DNA from: Aspergillus flavus
Taxonomy: Eukaryota > Ascomycota > Eurotiomycetes > Eurotiales > Aspergillaceae
Reading direction: 5' to 3'
Length of the DNA stretch: 64,000 nt
NCBI RefSeq assembly: GCF_009017415.1
Contig: NC_092403.1
Coordinates: 2,852,001 to 2,916,000 of the forward strand
This document shows, piece by piece, positions 1 through 13,400 of this stretch. A model generated the notes under the pieces. The model did not search any database and was not told the DNA's origin. It was given only the letters and a program-made list of their open reading frames with translations. Made by a program: the position numbers and the translations under genes. How positions within the stretch are numbered: position 1 is the first letter of the stretch; the number at the start of each line of letters is the position of its first letter.

Positions 1-384
1 GCGTGCTGTGTATGGGTGGGGGACCGCCGATGGCCGCCCACTTTGACTATGGTAAAAAAAATACCCCCCTCCTCTGCTCTCTTGCCTTCCTTCCCCCCCG
101 GTTTCCCATCATGGATTCCGTATATCTGCATGCTGACAACAGTGAGTGCAGGGACAACGACAAATGATCAACGAGTTATCCGAATACCGACATTGCATAT
201 GCATGGATTAAGAGACAAGTTCCTGGCCCTTGGGCGCGACCAATACAATACGTACTTCGACCCATCCAGGGCCTTCTTGTTCGAGGTTGATTACCATCAT
301 GCTATGCCCTGGCTGGAGAAAGAGTCGCTGGCCCTGGCGCAGCGGATTCAGAGTCTACATAAGAAAACACAGGCAAGCCGATAG
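1..384 (+). pseudogene. FSH-family serine hydrolase, 3' end, probably broken
   Basis: Only the 3' part lies in the window. The last roughly 70 residues look like the C-terminus of the fungal FSH1/LovG-type alpha/beta hydrolases: an IPTLHMHGLRD strand-loop (the usual acidic-residue region), then VDYHHAMP, where the second His matches the catalytic His of the family. Upstream, a different frame reads VLCMGGGPPMAAHF, which matches the nucleophile-elbow region of the family in length but has Gly where the catalytic Ser is expected. The two frames are one base out of register around 140-170 and the interval is too short for an intron. Runs of A (about 53-60) and C sit between them. FSH hydrolases often release or edit products in PKS/NRPS clusters, so this may be a lost cluster member. 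The upstream part is outside the window, so an unseen exon arrangement could change the verdict. Confidence 0.55.
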
Positions 385-474
385 AGGCTTCGGAGGGTAG
401 ATTATAGTAAATAATTTCTATTAGTCTCAGGTCACTTGTTCATTAACTATGTGTCGAACCATTTCTTGTAATTA

Positions 475-2777
475 TTAGGAAAGAGCATTTGGGCTCGGGC
501 AGCAAGTCGCTACTCCAAATCTCTGCATCAGAACCACAAATTGAGCGAGGGTAAGGGTAAATCTAAACGCCATGTCATCAGAACCTTCAAATGCTCTGTG
601 TAGGTTGCCTTTGGCTTTTCCCCAATCCACAAACCCAAGCTTCTTGACATTCTCCTCAGTCACTAATTGGTTGAAGAGCTGACATAGTGGTCCATCCTTT
701 GGATAGCGGACTGGTGCGGCGTAGGACCTTTTGGGTCTAGAGTATATCTCATCGGGAATGAAAGGCTTCACTGCTTCACGAAGAATGTGTTTGTCGCGAA
801 ACGTCTTCGAGACTGGGTCGACAGACATCTTTAAACTGGGAGGAATCTGGTTGGCATACTCGGTAACGCGATGATCCAGAAATGGAGGTCTACTCTCCAC
901 CTGGTGAACCATGTCCACGTTATCGCCCGCGTTGCGAAGGATAAAGGTTGACAGGAAGGTCTTGATCGAAATATACTCTGATGTGTGCAGGAGATGCCAT
1001 TTATTCATCATCCGGTCGCGAGTACTACCGCTGAAACTTTCAGCAAGGGCAGTGTGTGGAGGGACGGAGGCGTAGAGATCTGTCCAGGATGCGAAGGGTA
1101 GAAAGTTGAAATACGCCATTTCTTGACCATAGAATGAGCCGTTGAGCATGCGCTCGGCCGACTCGACCCGTCCGACAGAACCAGAGGAGTCAACTTGGCG
1201 ATAAAGCTTCTCATGCATTTGAAGCCTTTCTGACTCAGGGAATTGCGCGGCTGGCCAGGACGGATCTGGCTCAGCCAGGGCATCCAGTCTCAAGTACGAG
1301 TAACCTCCGAAATGCTCATCGGCACCCTCACCTGTGTGACGCGCAGCGTTAACTCTTGAACTATCACACGATACGGAGGCTCAATACTGACCTGTAAGCA
1401 CGACCTTGATGCCTTCTTTATGTACTGCCTCCGCCAGCGCCAGTTTCCCCACGCCACATAGATCCGGCAGTGGTGATTCGCTGAACCAAATGGTATCTTC
1501 AAACCCTGCGGCAAGGACAGCTTCATCGACGGGCACGAGATGACAATTAGCGCCAAGCCAAGTAGCGGTACGTTCGGCGACATCTGTTTGTAGTATCAGT
1601 ATCCGGGAAACTTTCTAGATAGCGAGGTCTAATCGAAAACACACCAGACTCATCATACCCACTATCCCGGTCAAACTGCACTGTAAAGCAATGCAGCTGC
1701 GACTTCAACCCATCGGGGTTATTCCCAAGGCGTTCTCCGTTCTTCATCAAGTGGGAGACCATCCCAGCCACGGCGGTGGAGTCTAACCCGCCACTCAGGT
1801 AAACACCGGCCGGCACATCAGCCCGTAGACGGAGCTTCACAGCCTCCAGAAGATGCTTCCGAAGTCCCAGAATTATTTCCTCTTCCGAACGCGGTTCCAA
1901 GGCTCTCTGACCGGTGTGAGTACTATGCCACTGTTCGTCCATGTATCTCTACTCACCTTGTCGGGGAACTCACAGTCCCAGTATTCGGTTTGCTCCAATG
2001 GACCGAAGCTCTGACTGAGGAGGTAGTGACCCGGTCGAATCTGGTGCTCCGTGTCAGATAGAAATCATCATAAGCTAAATGTCGTGCACAGGGCTGAGGT
2101 CACCCACATTATATACGCCTTTGAAAAAGGTGTTTGATCCATGTTGCCACGAAAGCGACCGTAAACTCCGAATACACCATTCAGGCTTCCATCCAAAGGC
2201 CAAGAACGATTTCATCTCAGTTGCGACTAAAAGGCGATTGTTGACGAGGGTGTAATAAAGTGACTTGATACCATACCGATCGCGTGCAGCAAAGAACAAC
2301 TCTCTCTTCGCATCCCAGAGGACCAAGGCAAACTCGCCCCTCAGGTGCGATAAAAAGGACGCGCCATAGTGCTTATACAAGGCGATGACAATTTCACAGT
2401 CACTATTTCCCTTGAAGTCAAACTCTGATGCTAGTTGCTCCCGATAGCGTTCATGATCATACAGCTCGCCGTTGACGACCGCATGAATGTCACCCTGAGA
2501 ATCATGAAAAGGCTGATTTCCGCTGGGGCTTGGATCAACTATAGACAGACGAATGTGGCCGAGCCCTGCGATCTTTGGTCAGGGACGATACTAACTCAGT
2601 TGAACAACGGTCGGTCTACTTACCCACACGGCCGTCTGCATTGACCCATTTTCCTCGAGCATCTGGCCCTCTGTGTTTTATGAAGTCGAGCCCATTATCA
2701 ATTTCAGACTCAAGCTGTTGATGGCTCACTGGTTGAGAGTGATTGTGGAAATCCAGAAATGCCCCAATTCCACACAT
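475..2777 (-). CDS. Asparagine synthetase-like glutamine-dependent amidotransferase
   Basis: Six exons join in frame to 670 residues: 2777-2624, 2565-2108, 2046-1957, 1906-1645, 1583-1392 and 1331-475. The start was fixed by MCGIGAF, which places the class II glutaminase nucleophile at Cys2. RHRGPDA-like (KHRGPDARG) and VNGELYDH motifs of the N-terminal glutaminase follow, then RGEFALVLWD. The synthetase half has the PPi-loop SGGLDST near residue 271 and LTGEGADEHFGGY. Length and domain order match the AsnB family: ammonia from glutamine is passed to an ATP-activated carboxylate. Housekeeping fungal Asn synthetases also look like this, but the position beside an NRPS suggests amidation of a peptide or precursor carboxylate. 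It is transcribed divergently from the NRPS with about 1.7 kb between them. The substrate cannot be read from sequence. Confidence 0.88.
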
Positions 2778-3108
2778 AATGCTAATCCCTAAAGCCTCGA
2801 GAATGTGCCTTTGCAGGTTTCACTGGAAAAGGGAAAAAAGGAGAAAAGAACACTGTAGGAGCTATTGCTTTGTATCACTTCTAGCCCGGTTCAACACACC
2901 CCCCTTCTCAATCATGCTATATACTCTTCACGATGGAGGCTTATGCAATCTCTGTTAGGATGTGCAAACCAACTCCCATCCCGTTCTGACCTTGGCTGGC
3001 CAAATTGATCGACCCTTCCTGGATCTTGTGACCTATACATACGCGTAACTAGCAGGCTAGCATGGGTCAGTTTTGACTAACTATGTGACTTAAGCTGAAA
3101 AATATAGG

Positions 3109-3152
<44 letters not shown>

Positions 3153-4462
3153 ACCAGCCTATGGCTTATCACACTAGGACACTCTTTCATGCGGCTATAC
3201 GGAGTAGTTCATGTCGAAAATTGGAACTGAAACTTTGTTGAGATCGACATTGATTAACGAGGTGGGCTGGTTAACTAATAGTTCTTATCCCTAATGATTG
3301 TTTGTTGCCAGGTTATGTGCGAGATTGGCAAGGCCCCACACATACTATATACGGTCAAAGCAACCCCGATGTAGAGAATCCCACCAGATAGGAAGCCTTT
3401 ATAAGTCCGTCGAATCCTCTGTCTAAACTCCCTTATATATTTTGTATAAAAAATATATAATTACGTGCTTTATCCTTCCTTCGTGGTATTAAGATACCCT
3501 GTAGTATACAGCAAAATCAGTAGAGGTTCAATATTAGTAAATGACGTACAAACTTCAAAATTGCTGTCAGGCCTAGTTCATATAAAGATTTCTCCAGAGG
3601 GAATCCCCGTCATAAGCCACTCAAATGGGTTTTACCGTAGATATGTAGCTTGTAATTTACTTGGCTGTCCCTGGTGATCGGCACCCACAAAGGGAAATGA
3701 AGCAGAAAAATAGGCTTCGTCTAGTGCCCGACGGACTGAGGTTGGCTGCCAATGACACAGACAGGTTTCCAGGTCCGTAGGTGCTAAGTGGAGCTCATAT
3801 CTTCCGCCCCACGATATGGTTCTGCAGAAACTAGCGAAGTCAAAGCTCCAGACTTCACAGAAAAGCTGAGGCTTGATCTGGCCAGATCATAGGAGGATCG
3901 GAGTAGGACACTGATGTAAGAGGAGACACTATTGAAGTACTATACACCATGAGAGTTATCATTTACGCTAGATCTTCCGTAAAATTTTATGTCTTCATAT
4001 GTGAAGAAACCTTCTGGGTCAAAAGTAGCTGATCAGGGGCAGCATAGCCTGCCTTCTTTGTTCTTTTCGCTTTCTCTCTTTTCTTTTCTTTTTCTTTTTT
4101 CTGTGGGGCCGTAGGTGATCGTCGGTGCAAAGTATACAAAGATACGAGAACTTGAATTCGATTTTCATAAATATGATCCTGATCAAATTCAAATTTGACA
4201 AAGTTTAAGGGCGTCCATATCCCACGTTGAGGTAGAACATTATCACTGCTGGCACATTCATTCAGATGAGACTTCTCTCTTATTACGATACACAGCTAGA
4301 AGGAAACAATTTATGAATCCTTCCGGTCCAAGGGCTTGATCAGACCTAGTCCTTTGGCATTACTCATTGTTCATAAAGGTGATGACAAAGAACCCAAGAG
4401 ACTGCTAACTAGACTTATAATAGATACCTAATCCTTCAACGAAAATCGACAAAGTCATAAAA
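2778..4462. other. Intergenic region between amidotransferase and NRPS
   Basis: About 1.7 kb without a convincing gene. It is the shared upstream region of the two divergent genes and holds a 42-base poly(A) run, a TACGGAGTA motif near 3197 and AT-rich stretches around 3430-3470. Short open frames here have no recognisable protein content. A weak TTATAATA element lies about 45 bases before the NRPS start. Confidence 0.6.
3109..3150 (+). repeat. Poly(A) run of 42 bases
   Basis: Uninterrupted A from 3109 to 3150 on the plus strand. It could be a homopolymer microsatellite or the tail of a retroposed sequence. No recognisable element body precedes it. Confidence 0.95.
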
Positions 4463-7400
4463 ATGGGAAGCATTGGAGAAACAGTGAAAGCTTGGAATCA
4501 CAACGATGGCGTGGAAAACCAATGGATGTGGAATGCCAAGGTGCCTACATGTGCAGAGTCCACTGTGCATGAATTAATTGCCCAGCGTGTCCAAGACCAG
4601 CCAAATGCTGCAGCAGTCTGTGCCTGGGACGGCAGTTTGACCTACCAGGAACTGGACAGACTATCTCGCCGCCTCGCATGCCACCTCGTCCAGAAATTGG
4701 GCATTGGGGAAGGCTCTATCATACCGCTATGTTTCGAGAAGTCTATGTGGACGCCCGTTGCCATGTTAGCCGTGATGAAGACCGGAGCGGCCTCTGTGGC
4801 CCTGGATGTAACCCTTCCAAAGCCGCGTCTGCAGTCAATCACCCAGCAAATACAGCCAAATGTCATCCTATCCTCCAAGGCACAGTGCAGCCTTGCAGGT
4901 AACCTTGCCGCGAGTCCGGTTCTGACAGTTGACTGTCCTGCTCTCGATGCAATGGACACTGCCGGCGTATGCCTTCCCAATGTCGACCCTTCGAGCACGC
5001 TGTATGTCGTCTTCACATCTGGGAGCACAGGGACTCCCAAGGGTGTGATGATTAGCCATAGAAACATTTGCAGTGGTCTCCGACACCAAAGAGCTTTGGG
5101 ATACGCCAACGCTCGTCGGGTGTTTGACTTTGCATCGTATGCCTTCGACGCCGCCTGGCTAAACTTTCTGCACGCCACTGTCTCTGGCGCTTGCTTATGC
5201 ATTCCGTCGGAGACAGATAGGAGGGAGAATATTACAAAATGTATGCAGGATATGAGAGTTGACTTCGCCCTACTTACCCCAAGTATCGCTAGAGTGATTA
5301 ATCCTGCCGCGGTCCCAGCGCTGCGAACCCTTGTTCTCGGGGGTGAAGCGATGGCTGAAGTGGATATAATGACTTGGGCCTCCCAGGTGGATCTTCGAAA
5401 TGCTTACGGTCCAGCTGAGTGCACCATCGTGGCAACGGCAGCAAGAATTGGGGACAGTACAGGCCAATCGGGAAACATTGGCTACGGATTAGGTCTCAAT
5501 ACCTGGGTAGTGAGCCTTCAAGGGGACTGTCTTGCATCGATCGGATCAGTTGGTGAATTGTGGCTTGAAGGCCCACTGGTGGGAAAAGGGTATCTTAATG
5601 ATCCGGGGAGGACTGACGCTAGCTTCGTGCACAACCCACCCTGGCTGACGCAAGGATGTGGACTGGTGACGGGACGTCGGGGTCGTTTATATAGGACAGG
5701 CGACCTAGTCCGATATGAAAAAGATGGTTCACTCGTGTTTGTTGGTCGCAAAGACTCACAAGTCAAGATTCGTGGACAACGGGTTGAACTGGGAGACATT
5801 GAATACCATGTGCAGTCTGGCTTGTCACAACAGCTCCAAGGACCGGCTGTAGCTATCCTGGCCACCCCATGTGGCAGTGATAAGACCTTTTTAGTGGTAT
5901 TTCTTAGCGTGAGTAGGGCATTCATGGAATCATATCATGAAAGACGGAGGATGGTCCAGGACCTCACGTCGGCCCTACACGACAAGTTGGTCGAGGACCT
6001 TCCCATGTATATGGTACCGAGTGCCTATGTCCCAGTGGCAGAGATGCCCATGACAGCGACCGGCAAGACAGATCGACGACAACTTCGGGAGATGGCCAAT
6101 GCTATGAAAGTAGAAGAACTGGTGCAGCTTCATCCAAAGTGGGAAGGGAAGCGAGCGCCAGTAACTGAGATGGAAAAGCGTTTACAGGAATTATGGGCGC
6201 AAGTACTCAATATCAACTCGTCCAGTATTGGTCTTGACGATACTTTCTTCAGCCATGGGGGGGATTCTATCTCTGCCATCCAACTTTCAGCGAAGTGTCG
6301 AGCTGCTGGTTTCTCGATCACTATCCCACAAATCTTTCGCCACAAATCACTTCAAGATCTCGCAACTGCTGCATCTCCCTTACCCAGCTTGGTCACTAAG
6401 CCCATAGTGGAAACCAACAATGCCCGCTTTGCCCTTTCTCCGGCTCAGCAGTACTTCTTCGAGCATCATCCGGACGGAAACAATCATTTCAATCAAAGCT
6501 TCTTTCTTCGAGTGACGCAAACAATCGATCCGGCGCGCCTGGGCAAATCACTCCAGCAGCTGGTATCATGGCATCCAATCTTAAGAGCTAGATTCAATCG
6601 GGCGGGAGATGGGAGTTGGATGCAGTCTATTCAGACAGAAGCTGCTCAATGCTACCACTATCATGTAACTCGAATAGAAGAGCCAAACCAGGTGAAAGAT
6701 GTGCTCAACTCAGCACAAAAAAGGCTTGATATTGAGAAAGGCCCACTGATATCATTTGATCTGATCCAGACAGTCGATAGCCAGTTTCTATTTCTTGTGG
6801 CACATCATCTGGTTGTGGATCTAGTTTCCTGGAGAATCCTGATAGAAGAGCTGGAGGAGCTATTGACAACCGAAAACACAAGAAGGGAGCATTCATCCCT
6901 CTCATTCCAGGCATGGTGCAAAATGCAAGAAACATATAGCATGCAACATCTGCTACCGGAAAAGAGTCTACCATTTCCTGTAACAATCCCTTCATATGAC
7001 TGGTGGGGTCTCGAGCGAAAGGAAAATACACATGCGCATGCAGTCCGGAAGAGCTTTTTGACCTGCAAGAGCGTCACGCATCTCCTCTTGGGCGAAGCCA
7101 ATCATGCCTTTCAAACACGACCGGTTGAGATCCTGCACGCAGTATTACTGCATTCATTCGCGATGACATTCCGCGACAGACCTCCCCCGACTGTATTCAG
7201 CGAGGGTCATGGTCGAGAAGCATTTGACGACACAATTGACCTTTCTAGGACTGTTGGCTGGTTCACTACCATCTGGCCGGCGCACGTTGAGTGGAACAAC
7301 CGACATAGTATAACCGAGGTTGTACGTCGCACAAAAGATGCTCGACGGCGGGTGCCAATGAACGGCTGGGCATATTTTGCCTCACGTTACCTTAATGAGT

Positions 7401-10400
7401 CTGGAAAAGACATGTTCAGGGGCCATGGCTTGCCAGAAATCCTTTTCAACTTTGAAGGCCTCTACCAGCAGCTCGAGAGACCCAATTCTTTGTTTCGTAA
7501 TACAGACAAGCCCCACGACACGATTTCAGACTTCTCGGGAACAACTCATATGTCCGCAATCGTTGATGTAACTGCATTAGTTGTCGATGGGTGCCTAACA
7601 TTCCAGTTCCTTTACAATGGAAATATGAAGCAGCGAGATGGGGTGGAAAGGTGGATCGCTCAATGCAAGGAGTCGCTCGAGTTGGCAGGGCACGAGTTGG
7701 TCCGTCTAAAGCCGAGCTATACTATGTGCGACTTTCCACTCCTGTCTCTGACGGATGAAACACTCAAAAAGTTGAATGAAGATGTTCTTCCAGAGCTAGG
7801 GATCTCCTATGGAGAGGTTGAAGATATATATCCATGTTCTCCCGTGCAACAGGGGATCCTTCTCAGTCAAGCTAAGAATTCCGGCTGGTACAATACTCAA
7901 GTAGTGTGGCGCATACGATCTTCATCGCCAATCAGCGTTACTAGACTACAACTAGCATGGAAGGAGGTGGTTAAAAGACACCCCATTCTTAGAACAGTTT
8001 TCACAGATGGAGTGTCCCCAGAGTCCTACCGCGACCAAATTGTGCTCAGGAAGCTGGAGCCCGAAGTTAACTGTGACTGTCAAGAGAATGGAACACACAT
8101 CGCCGCCTCAAAGACACCTCAACCGAACTGGAAGGTCAGGCCGCTCCATTCACTGTCATTAGTCTCGAGAAGTTCGGGCGACGTGACTGCGGAACTGAAT
8201 ATCAACCATGCGATTATCGATGCAGCATCTATGGAAATCTTGAGACGTGATCTTTGTTTAACATATAGCGGGTTAAGCCTACCAACCAACGACGTCTCCT
8301 ACCGTGGATACATCGAAGTCGTTCAAGGCTTCCCGGTGGACCCAGCGAGAGCCTTTTGGAAGAAATACCTAGAAGGTGTTAAGCCCTCTATTTTCCCGAG
8401 CTTGCGTAGTGACACCCCCACAGACAGGACTCATGTAGAGCTTCCAGTGACGCGGGTTGCCCAGGAACTACAAGCGAACATTCACACCTTTTGCGAGCGA
8501 CATGGGGTCACACCTTCGAATATCTTCCAACTAGCATGGGCACTCGTACTGAGGTACTACCTGAATGATGAAGCTGTTTGCTTTGGCTATATCGTCTCTG
8601 GACGAGATGCACCCATTGCTCATGTCGAGGATATTGTGGGCCCTTTCATCAATATGCTCGTCAGCCGATTTGACCTAAATGACAGCGTGACGGTCCTTGA
8701 AATATTGAAGGACACCCAAGACAATTACCTGGAAGGACTGGATCATCAGCATTACCCATTGGCTAGTGTGCTGAACTCCTTAGGCATGACGGGGAAACAG
8801 CTGTTTAACACAGTGCTCCAAGTGCAACGAAACGTGACGTCGAATGAGATAGAGGGCTCCGCAATATCTGTTGACATTATAGAATATGATGATCCTATGG
8901 AGGTGAGCACCGCTCCTATGATATCTCCATTGACAATCTGCACAAGATTAACACATTGGTCCAGTTCGATATTTCTATCACAGTCACAGAGAACACCCGA
9001 GATATGGCCATATCATTGCAGTACGACCCGGCTATCATGACAGAAACACAAGCCATTAGCCTGATAGGTTCATTCCAAAAGTTCGTTGAAGAGATTATAC
9101 AACTACCTAAATCGAAACCTGATAATCTTATTGCAATCGGAAATCAGGACCTGTCAAGAGTATGGGGATGGAATAAAGAAATCCTTTCTCCCAACAGCAT
9201 ATGTGTTCACGATCTATTCTCGGAATGTGTACGCCAACAACCAGATGCTCCAGCTGTGTGTGCCTGGGATGGTAACTTAACTTACTCTCAGCTTGATGAG
9301 CTTTCTACATCTCTCGCCTATCGCCTTCTGGCACATGGAATCGGCCCGGGGTCAATTGTACCCCTCTGCTTCGAAAAGAGCTTATGGACCCCTGTCGCGG
9401 TGTTGGGAGTAATGAAAACAGGAGCTGCCTCGGTAATGCTAGATGTTACACTGCCGAGACAGAGGTTATTATCGGTAATAAATCAGCTCGAGAAAGGTCG
9501 GGTGGGTGCCAGTGTTATATTATCCTCCACATCGCAATATAAGGTCGCGAGTGACCTGGTTGCCGGTCTGACTATTTGTGTTGATGCTCTTGACCAAATC
9601 AACCAGCCTCCTGGACCTAAGCTACCTAATGTCGATCCCTCTAACACACTTTATGTGGTGTTCACGTCGGGAAGTACCGGGACCCCTAAAGGGGCGATGA
9701 TCAGCCATACCAATTTTAGTAGCGGCATATGGTATCAGCTCCAGGTGCTGGGGCTTTCCTCAACGTCTAGAGTTTTCGATTTTGCGTCCTACGCTTTCGA
9801 TGTGTGCTGGTCAAGTATACTCCATACACTTGTCGCTGGAGGGTGCATCTGCACGCCGAGCACGGCCCAAACTCGCAATGATATCCATGGGGCTCTTGCC
9901 ATGATGAGAGCCAACTGGGCCCTCCTGACCCCAACTGTTGCTCGTCTCCTGGATCCAGCTACCGTCGGCCATGGGTTTGTGCTAGTTCTCATTGGTGAGA
10001 AGATGACTGATGAAGACGTTACGAAGTGGCAGCCTCATGTGGACCTAGTTAATGCATATGGGCCTGCAGAGTGCACCGTGATCAACACAGTCAACAGAGT
10101 AAACGATATCCCACAAGGGAGTGGAAACATTGGTAGAGGCTTTGGTTGCCACACGTGGGTAGTTAGCCCTTCGAATCACCATCATCTTCTTCCTGTTGGC
10201 TGTACAGGTGAGCTATTGATTGAGGGGCCGTTGGTTGGTCAAGGATATCTTAACGACCCAGCCAAAACAGTGTCACATTTCGTGGAGGCACCATCATGGT
10301 TGAAACAAGGTAGCCGTACTGTACCTGGACGTAAAGGTCTTCTCTACCGAACAGGTGATCTTGTTCAATATCAAGAAGATGGCTCACTCAAGTTCATGGG

Positions 10401-13400
10401 ACGTAGGGATGACCAGGTGAAGATTCATGGACAACGTGTTGAACTCGGGGATGTGGAGCATCATGTTCGGCAAATCCTTCACGACCAATTCCAGGAACCA
10501 GATGGAGTCGTGGCGGAGATACTCCAGACGGGTATCGGTGACGCTCCAATCTTGGTGGTCTTCCTTACTGCTGGAAAAGAGGATGGTGTATCAGGGCATG
10601 GTACCTATCCTGCATTGCACCGACATTCAGGGGTATTGAGGGAAGGATTATTAACGCAACTGCCACTGCACATGGTACCTGCATCCTTCATAGTCGTAGA
10701 AGCGATACCCACTACCGCAACAGGTAAAACCGACCGTCGAAAGCTTCGCGAACTTGGTGGCTTGCTTACGAGAGAGGAGCTTGCATGGGCTGTCCCCACC
10801 CATACAGAAGGCGTTGACACCGAAGGAAACCCAACCTTGAATAGTATGGAGCTTCAACTGCGAGAGCTGTGGGCTCAAGTGCTACGAATCAGTCCGTCGC
10901 GCATCAACGGCCAAGATAGCTTCCTCCAGATTGGAGGTGATTCGGTCGGTGCTATGCGGCTGGTTGCGGCAGCCCGAAATCAAGGACTGTCTTTGAATGT
11001 TGAAAAGGTGTTCCAATCGCCCCGACTCTGTGAGATGGCCCTCGCTACTGGAATATCACACGAAACCAGGCAGCCGATCCCTTGTTTCTCTTTATTATCG
11101 AGTGACGTACACGTCAGCAAACTGTGCGAAGATGTCGCCCAACGGTGCAACGTGCCAGTCGACAAAATTCAAGACGTATTTCCTTGCACTCCACTGCAAG
11201 AAGGATTGCTTGCCCTGTCCGCGAAGCAGCCCGGAAACTACGTCAATCAAGTCACAATGAAGCTATCCCAAAGGACCAACCTTGCACAACTGATAGGAGC
11301 CTGGAACAAAGTCATACAAGAAACACCAATCTTGAGGACTCGAATCGTTGATACTCCTGGGCTCGGTCTGGTACAGGCTATCATATCAGAGGAAGTTACA
11401 TGGAGGACTGCTTATGACCTTTCAGTGTACCTGAAGCAAGATACTCAGACGCACATTGGTCTCGGCACACCCCTGGTCCGCTTTGCAGTTGTGAAAGATG
11501 AACAAGGTGGAGAAGGATCCATTGTGTGGACAATACACCATGCATTGTATGATGGATGGTCAATGCAACTGATCCTAGACCAAGTCCACAAGGTATATCA
11601 TACCAAGGACACTCTTCCCCTCGGTCAATTTCAACGATTTTTGCAATACACGCTTCAGACAGAGGATTCACAGGATGAATTCTGGCAGCGATATCTTTCC
11701 GGTGCCGATATAGCATCGTTCCCTTCGTTACCCAGCCCATCATATCGCCCACAGGCCAACGCTATAGTATCACACAACCTAACCAACATAAAGTGGCCTG
11801 AAAGCGATAATATCACGAGTGCGACAGTGATTCGAGCTGCTTGGGCCATCTTACAGTCTCAGTACACTAATACTTCTGGTGTATGTTTCGGTGCTATTGT
11901 CAGCGGGCGGCAAGCACCAGTGGTTGATATTGAACGGATAGCAGGACCTACAATTGCTACAGTGCCGATCCATGTGAATATTGACCGGATGAAAGACATA
12001 AGAGGGCTTCTGTTACAGATACAGGCAGATGCAGCGGCGATGATTCCATTTGAGCAAACCGGTCTACTAAAAATCCGTCGAACTAAGTCAGATGTCGCGA
12101 AGGTAAGCGAGTTTCAAACGCTGCTGGTCATTCAGCCAGTTGCCCGAGATGAACAGCCTCCTCATGTGGATGATTTGTGGAGTATTGAGAAGTCCGCGCA
12201 TGACACCAGTGCTCCTGGTCTGAATGCCTTCAATAACTACTCGATCCTAGTTGATTGTGAACTCAAGTCAAACGGTGCCGAACTGACCGTCAGCTTTGAC
12301 ACACATGTGATAGATGAATGCTTTGTGCAGAGGATGGTAACACAACTGGAGCATATCATAGAATTGATTTGCAATCACCCGCTAGATTCCACCTTAGTCA
12401 AAGACATGACAACAATCAGTACCACCGACCTCGACGATATACGTCGCTGGAACAGGACTGCTCCCGAGCCACATACAGTCTGTGTGCATGACTGGATCAT
12501 GGATCAAGCGAGGAAGCATCCAGCCAAAATGGCCGTCCTTTCTTGGGATGGAAGCCTGACCTACGAGGAACTGGACAAATTGTCTACCTCCCTGGCTCAG
12601 AGCATCATACCCATGATCAACCCGGGATCCATCATTCCTCTATGCTTCGAGAAATCTATGTGGACCCCAGTTGCTATGCTCGCGGTCATGAAAGCTGGTG
12701 CTGCATCCGTGGCTTTAGACACGACCCTCCCAAAACAGCGACTTCAGGCAATTGCAGACCAGGTCAAGCCTCGTCTCATTCTTTCGTCAAAAGCAAGCGC
12801 TACCCTAGCACTGACCCTCTTGGGTGATGTGAAAGGTAGCCAAGTGATCACTGTGGATTATGACGGCATCAAGGCGCTGGAGGTGAAGAGCCCGAAGCTG
12901 GATCTGCCAATAGTAGACCCTTCAAGCACTCTGTATTTGGTATTCACGTCTGGCTCTACTGGAAGCCCCAAGGGTGCAATGGTAAGCCATGCCAACTTCA
13001 GTAGTGGGCTTTTTCACCAGTTAAGTGCTCTTCAATATAATACCGACACGCGTGCATTTGACTTTGCATCTTACGCCTTTGATGTGTCCCGCACGGTTTG
13101 CTTGCGCACATTAGCAGCGGGAGGCTGTCTCTGTGTTCCACATGAGACAGACCGTCGAAATAATACAGCACAGTCGATGTGCCAGCTCGGAGTGAACCAT
13201 GCGCATCTCACTCCAACAATGGCCCGTTTACTACTACCTTCCGAAGTTCCTGCACTGCGTACTCTCGTACTGGGTGGAGAGCCAATAGGAAAGGACGATG
13301 TTGACAAGTGGTATGGGCATGTTTCTCTCATCAACACTTATGGCCCCGCGGAAGCAACTTCGACCAACACAATCCAGAGGATTAACAATACCGAGGCACC

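Noticed and set aside
3465..3677. 70-codon plus-strand frame in the NRPS upstream region
   Set aside because: No family features, no splice support and AT-rich composition.
4642..7101. Long minus-strand open frames opposite the NRPS (for example 186 and 135 codons)
   Set aside because: They are shadows of the strongly biased coding strand and show no protein family features. The same holds for those between 9 and 19 kb.
8903..8964. The NRPS as two separate genes because the frame changes near 8.9-9.0 kb
   Set aside because: A 62-base GT-AG intron joins the frames in phase within one condensation domain, and the same intron site recurs at 20122-20184.
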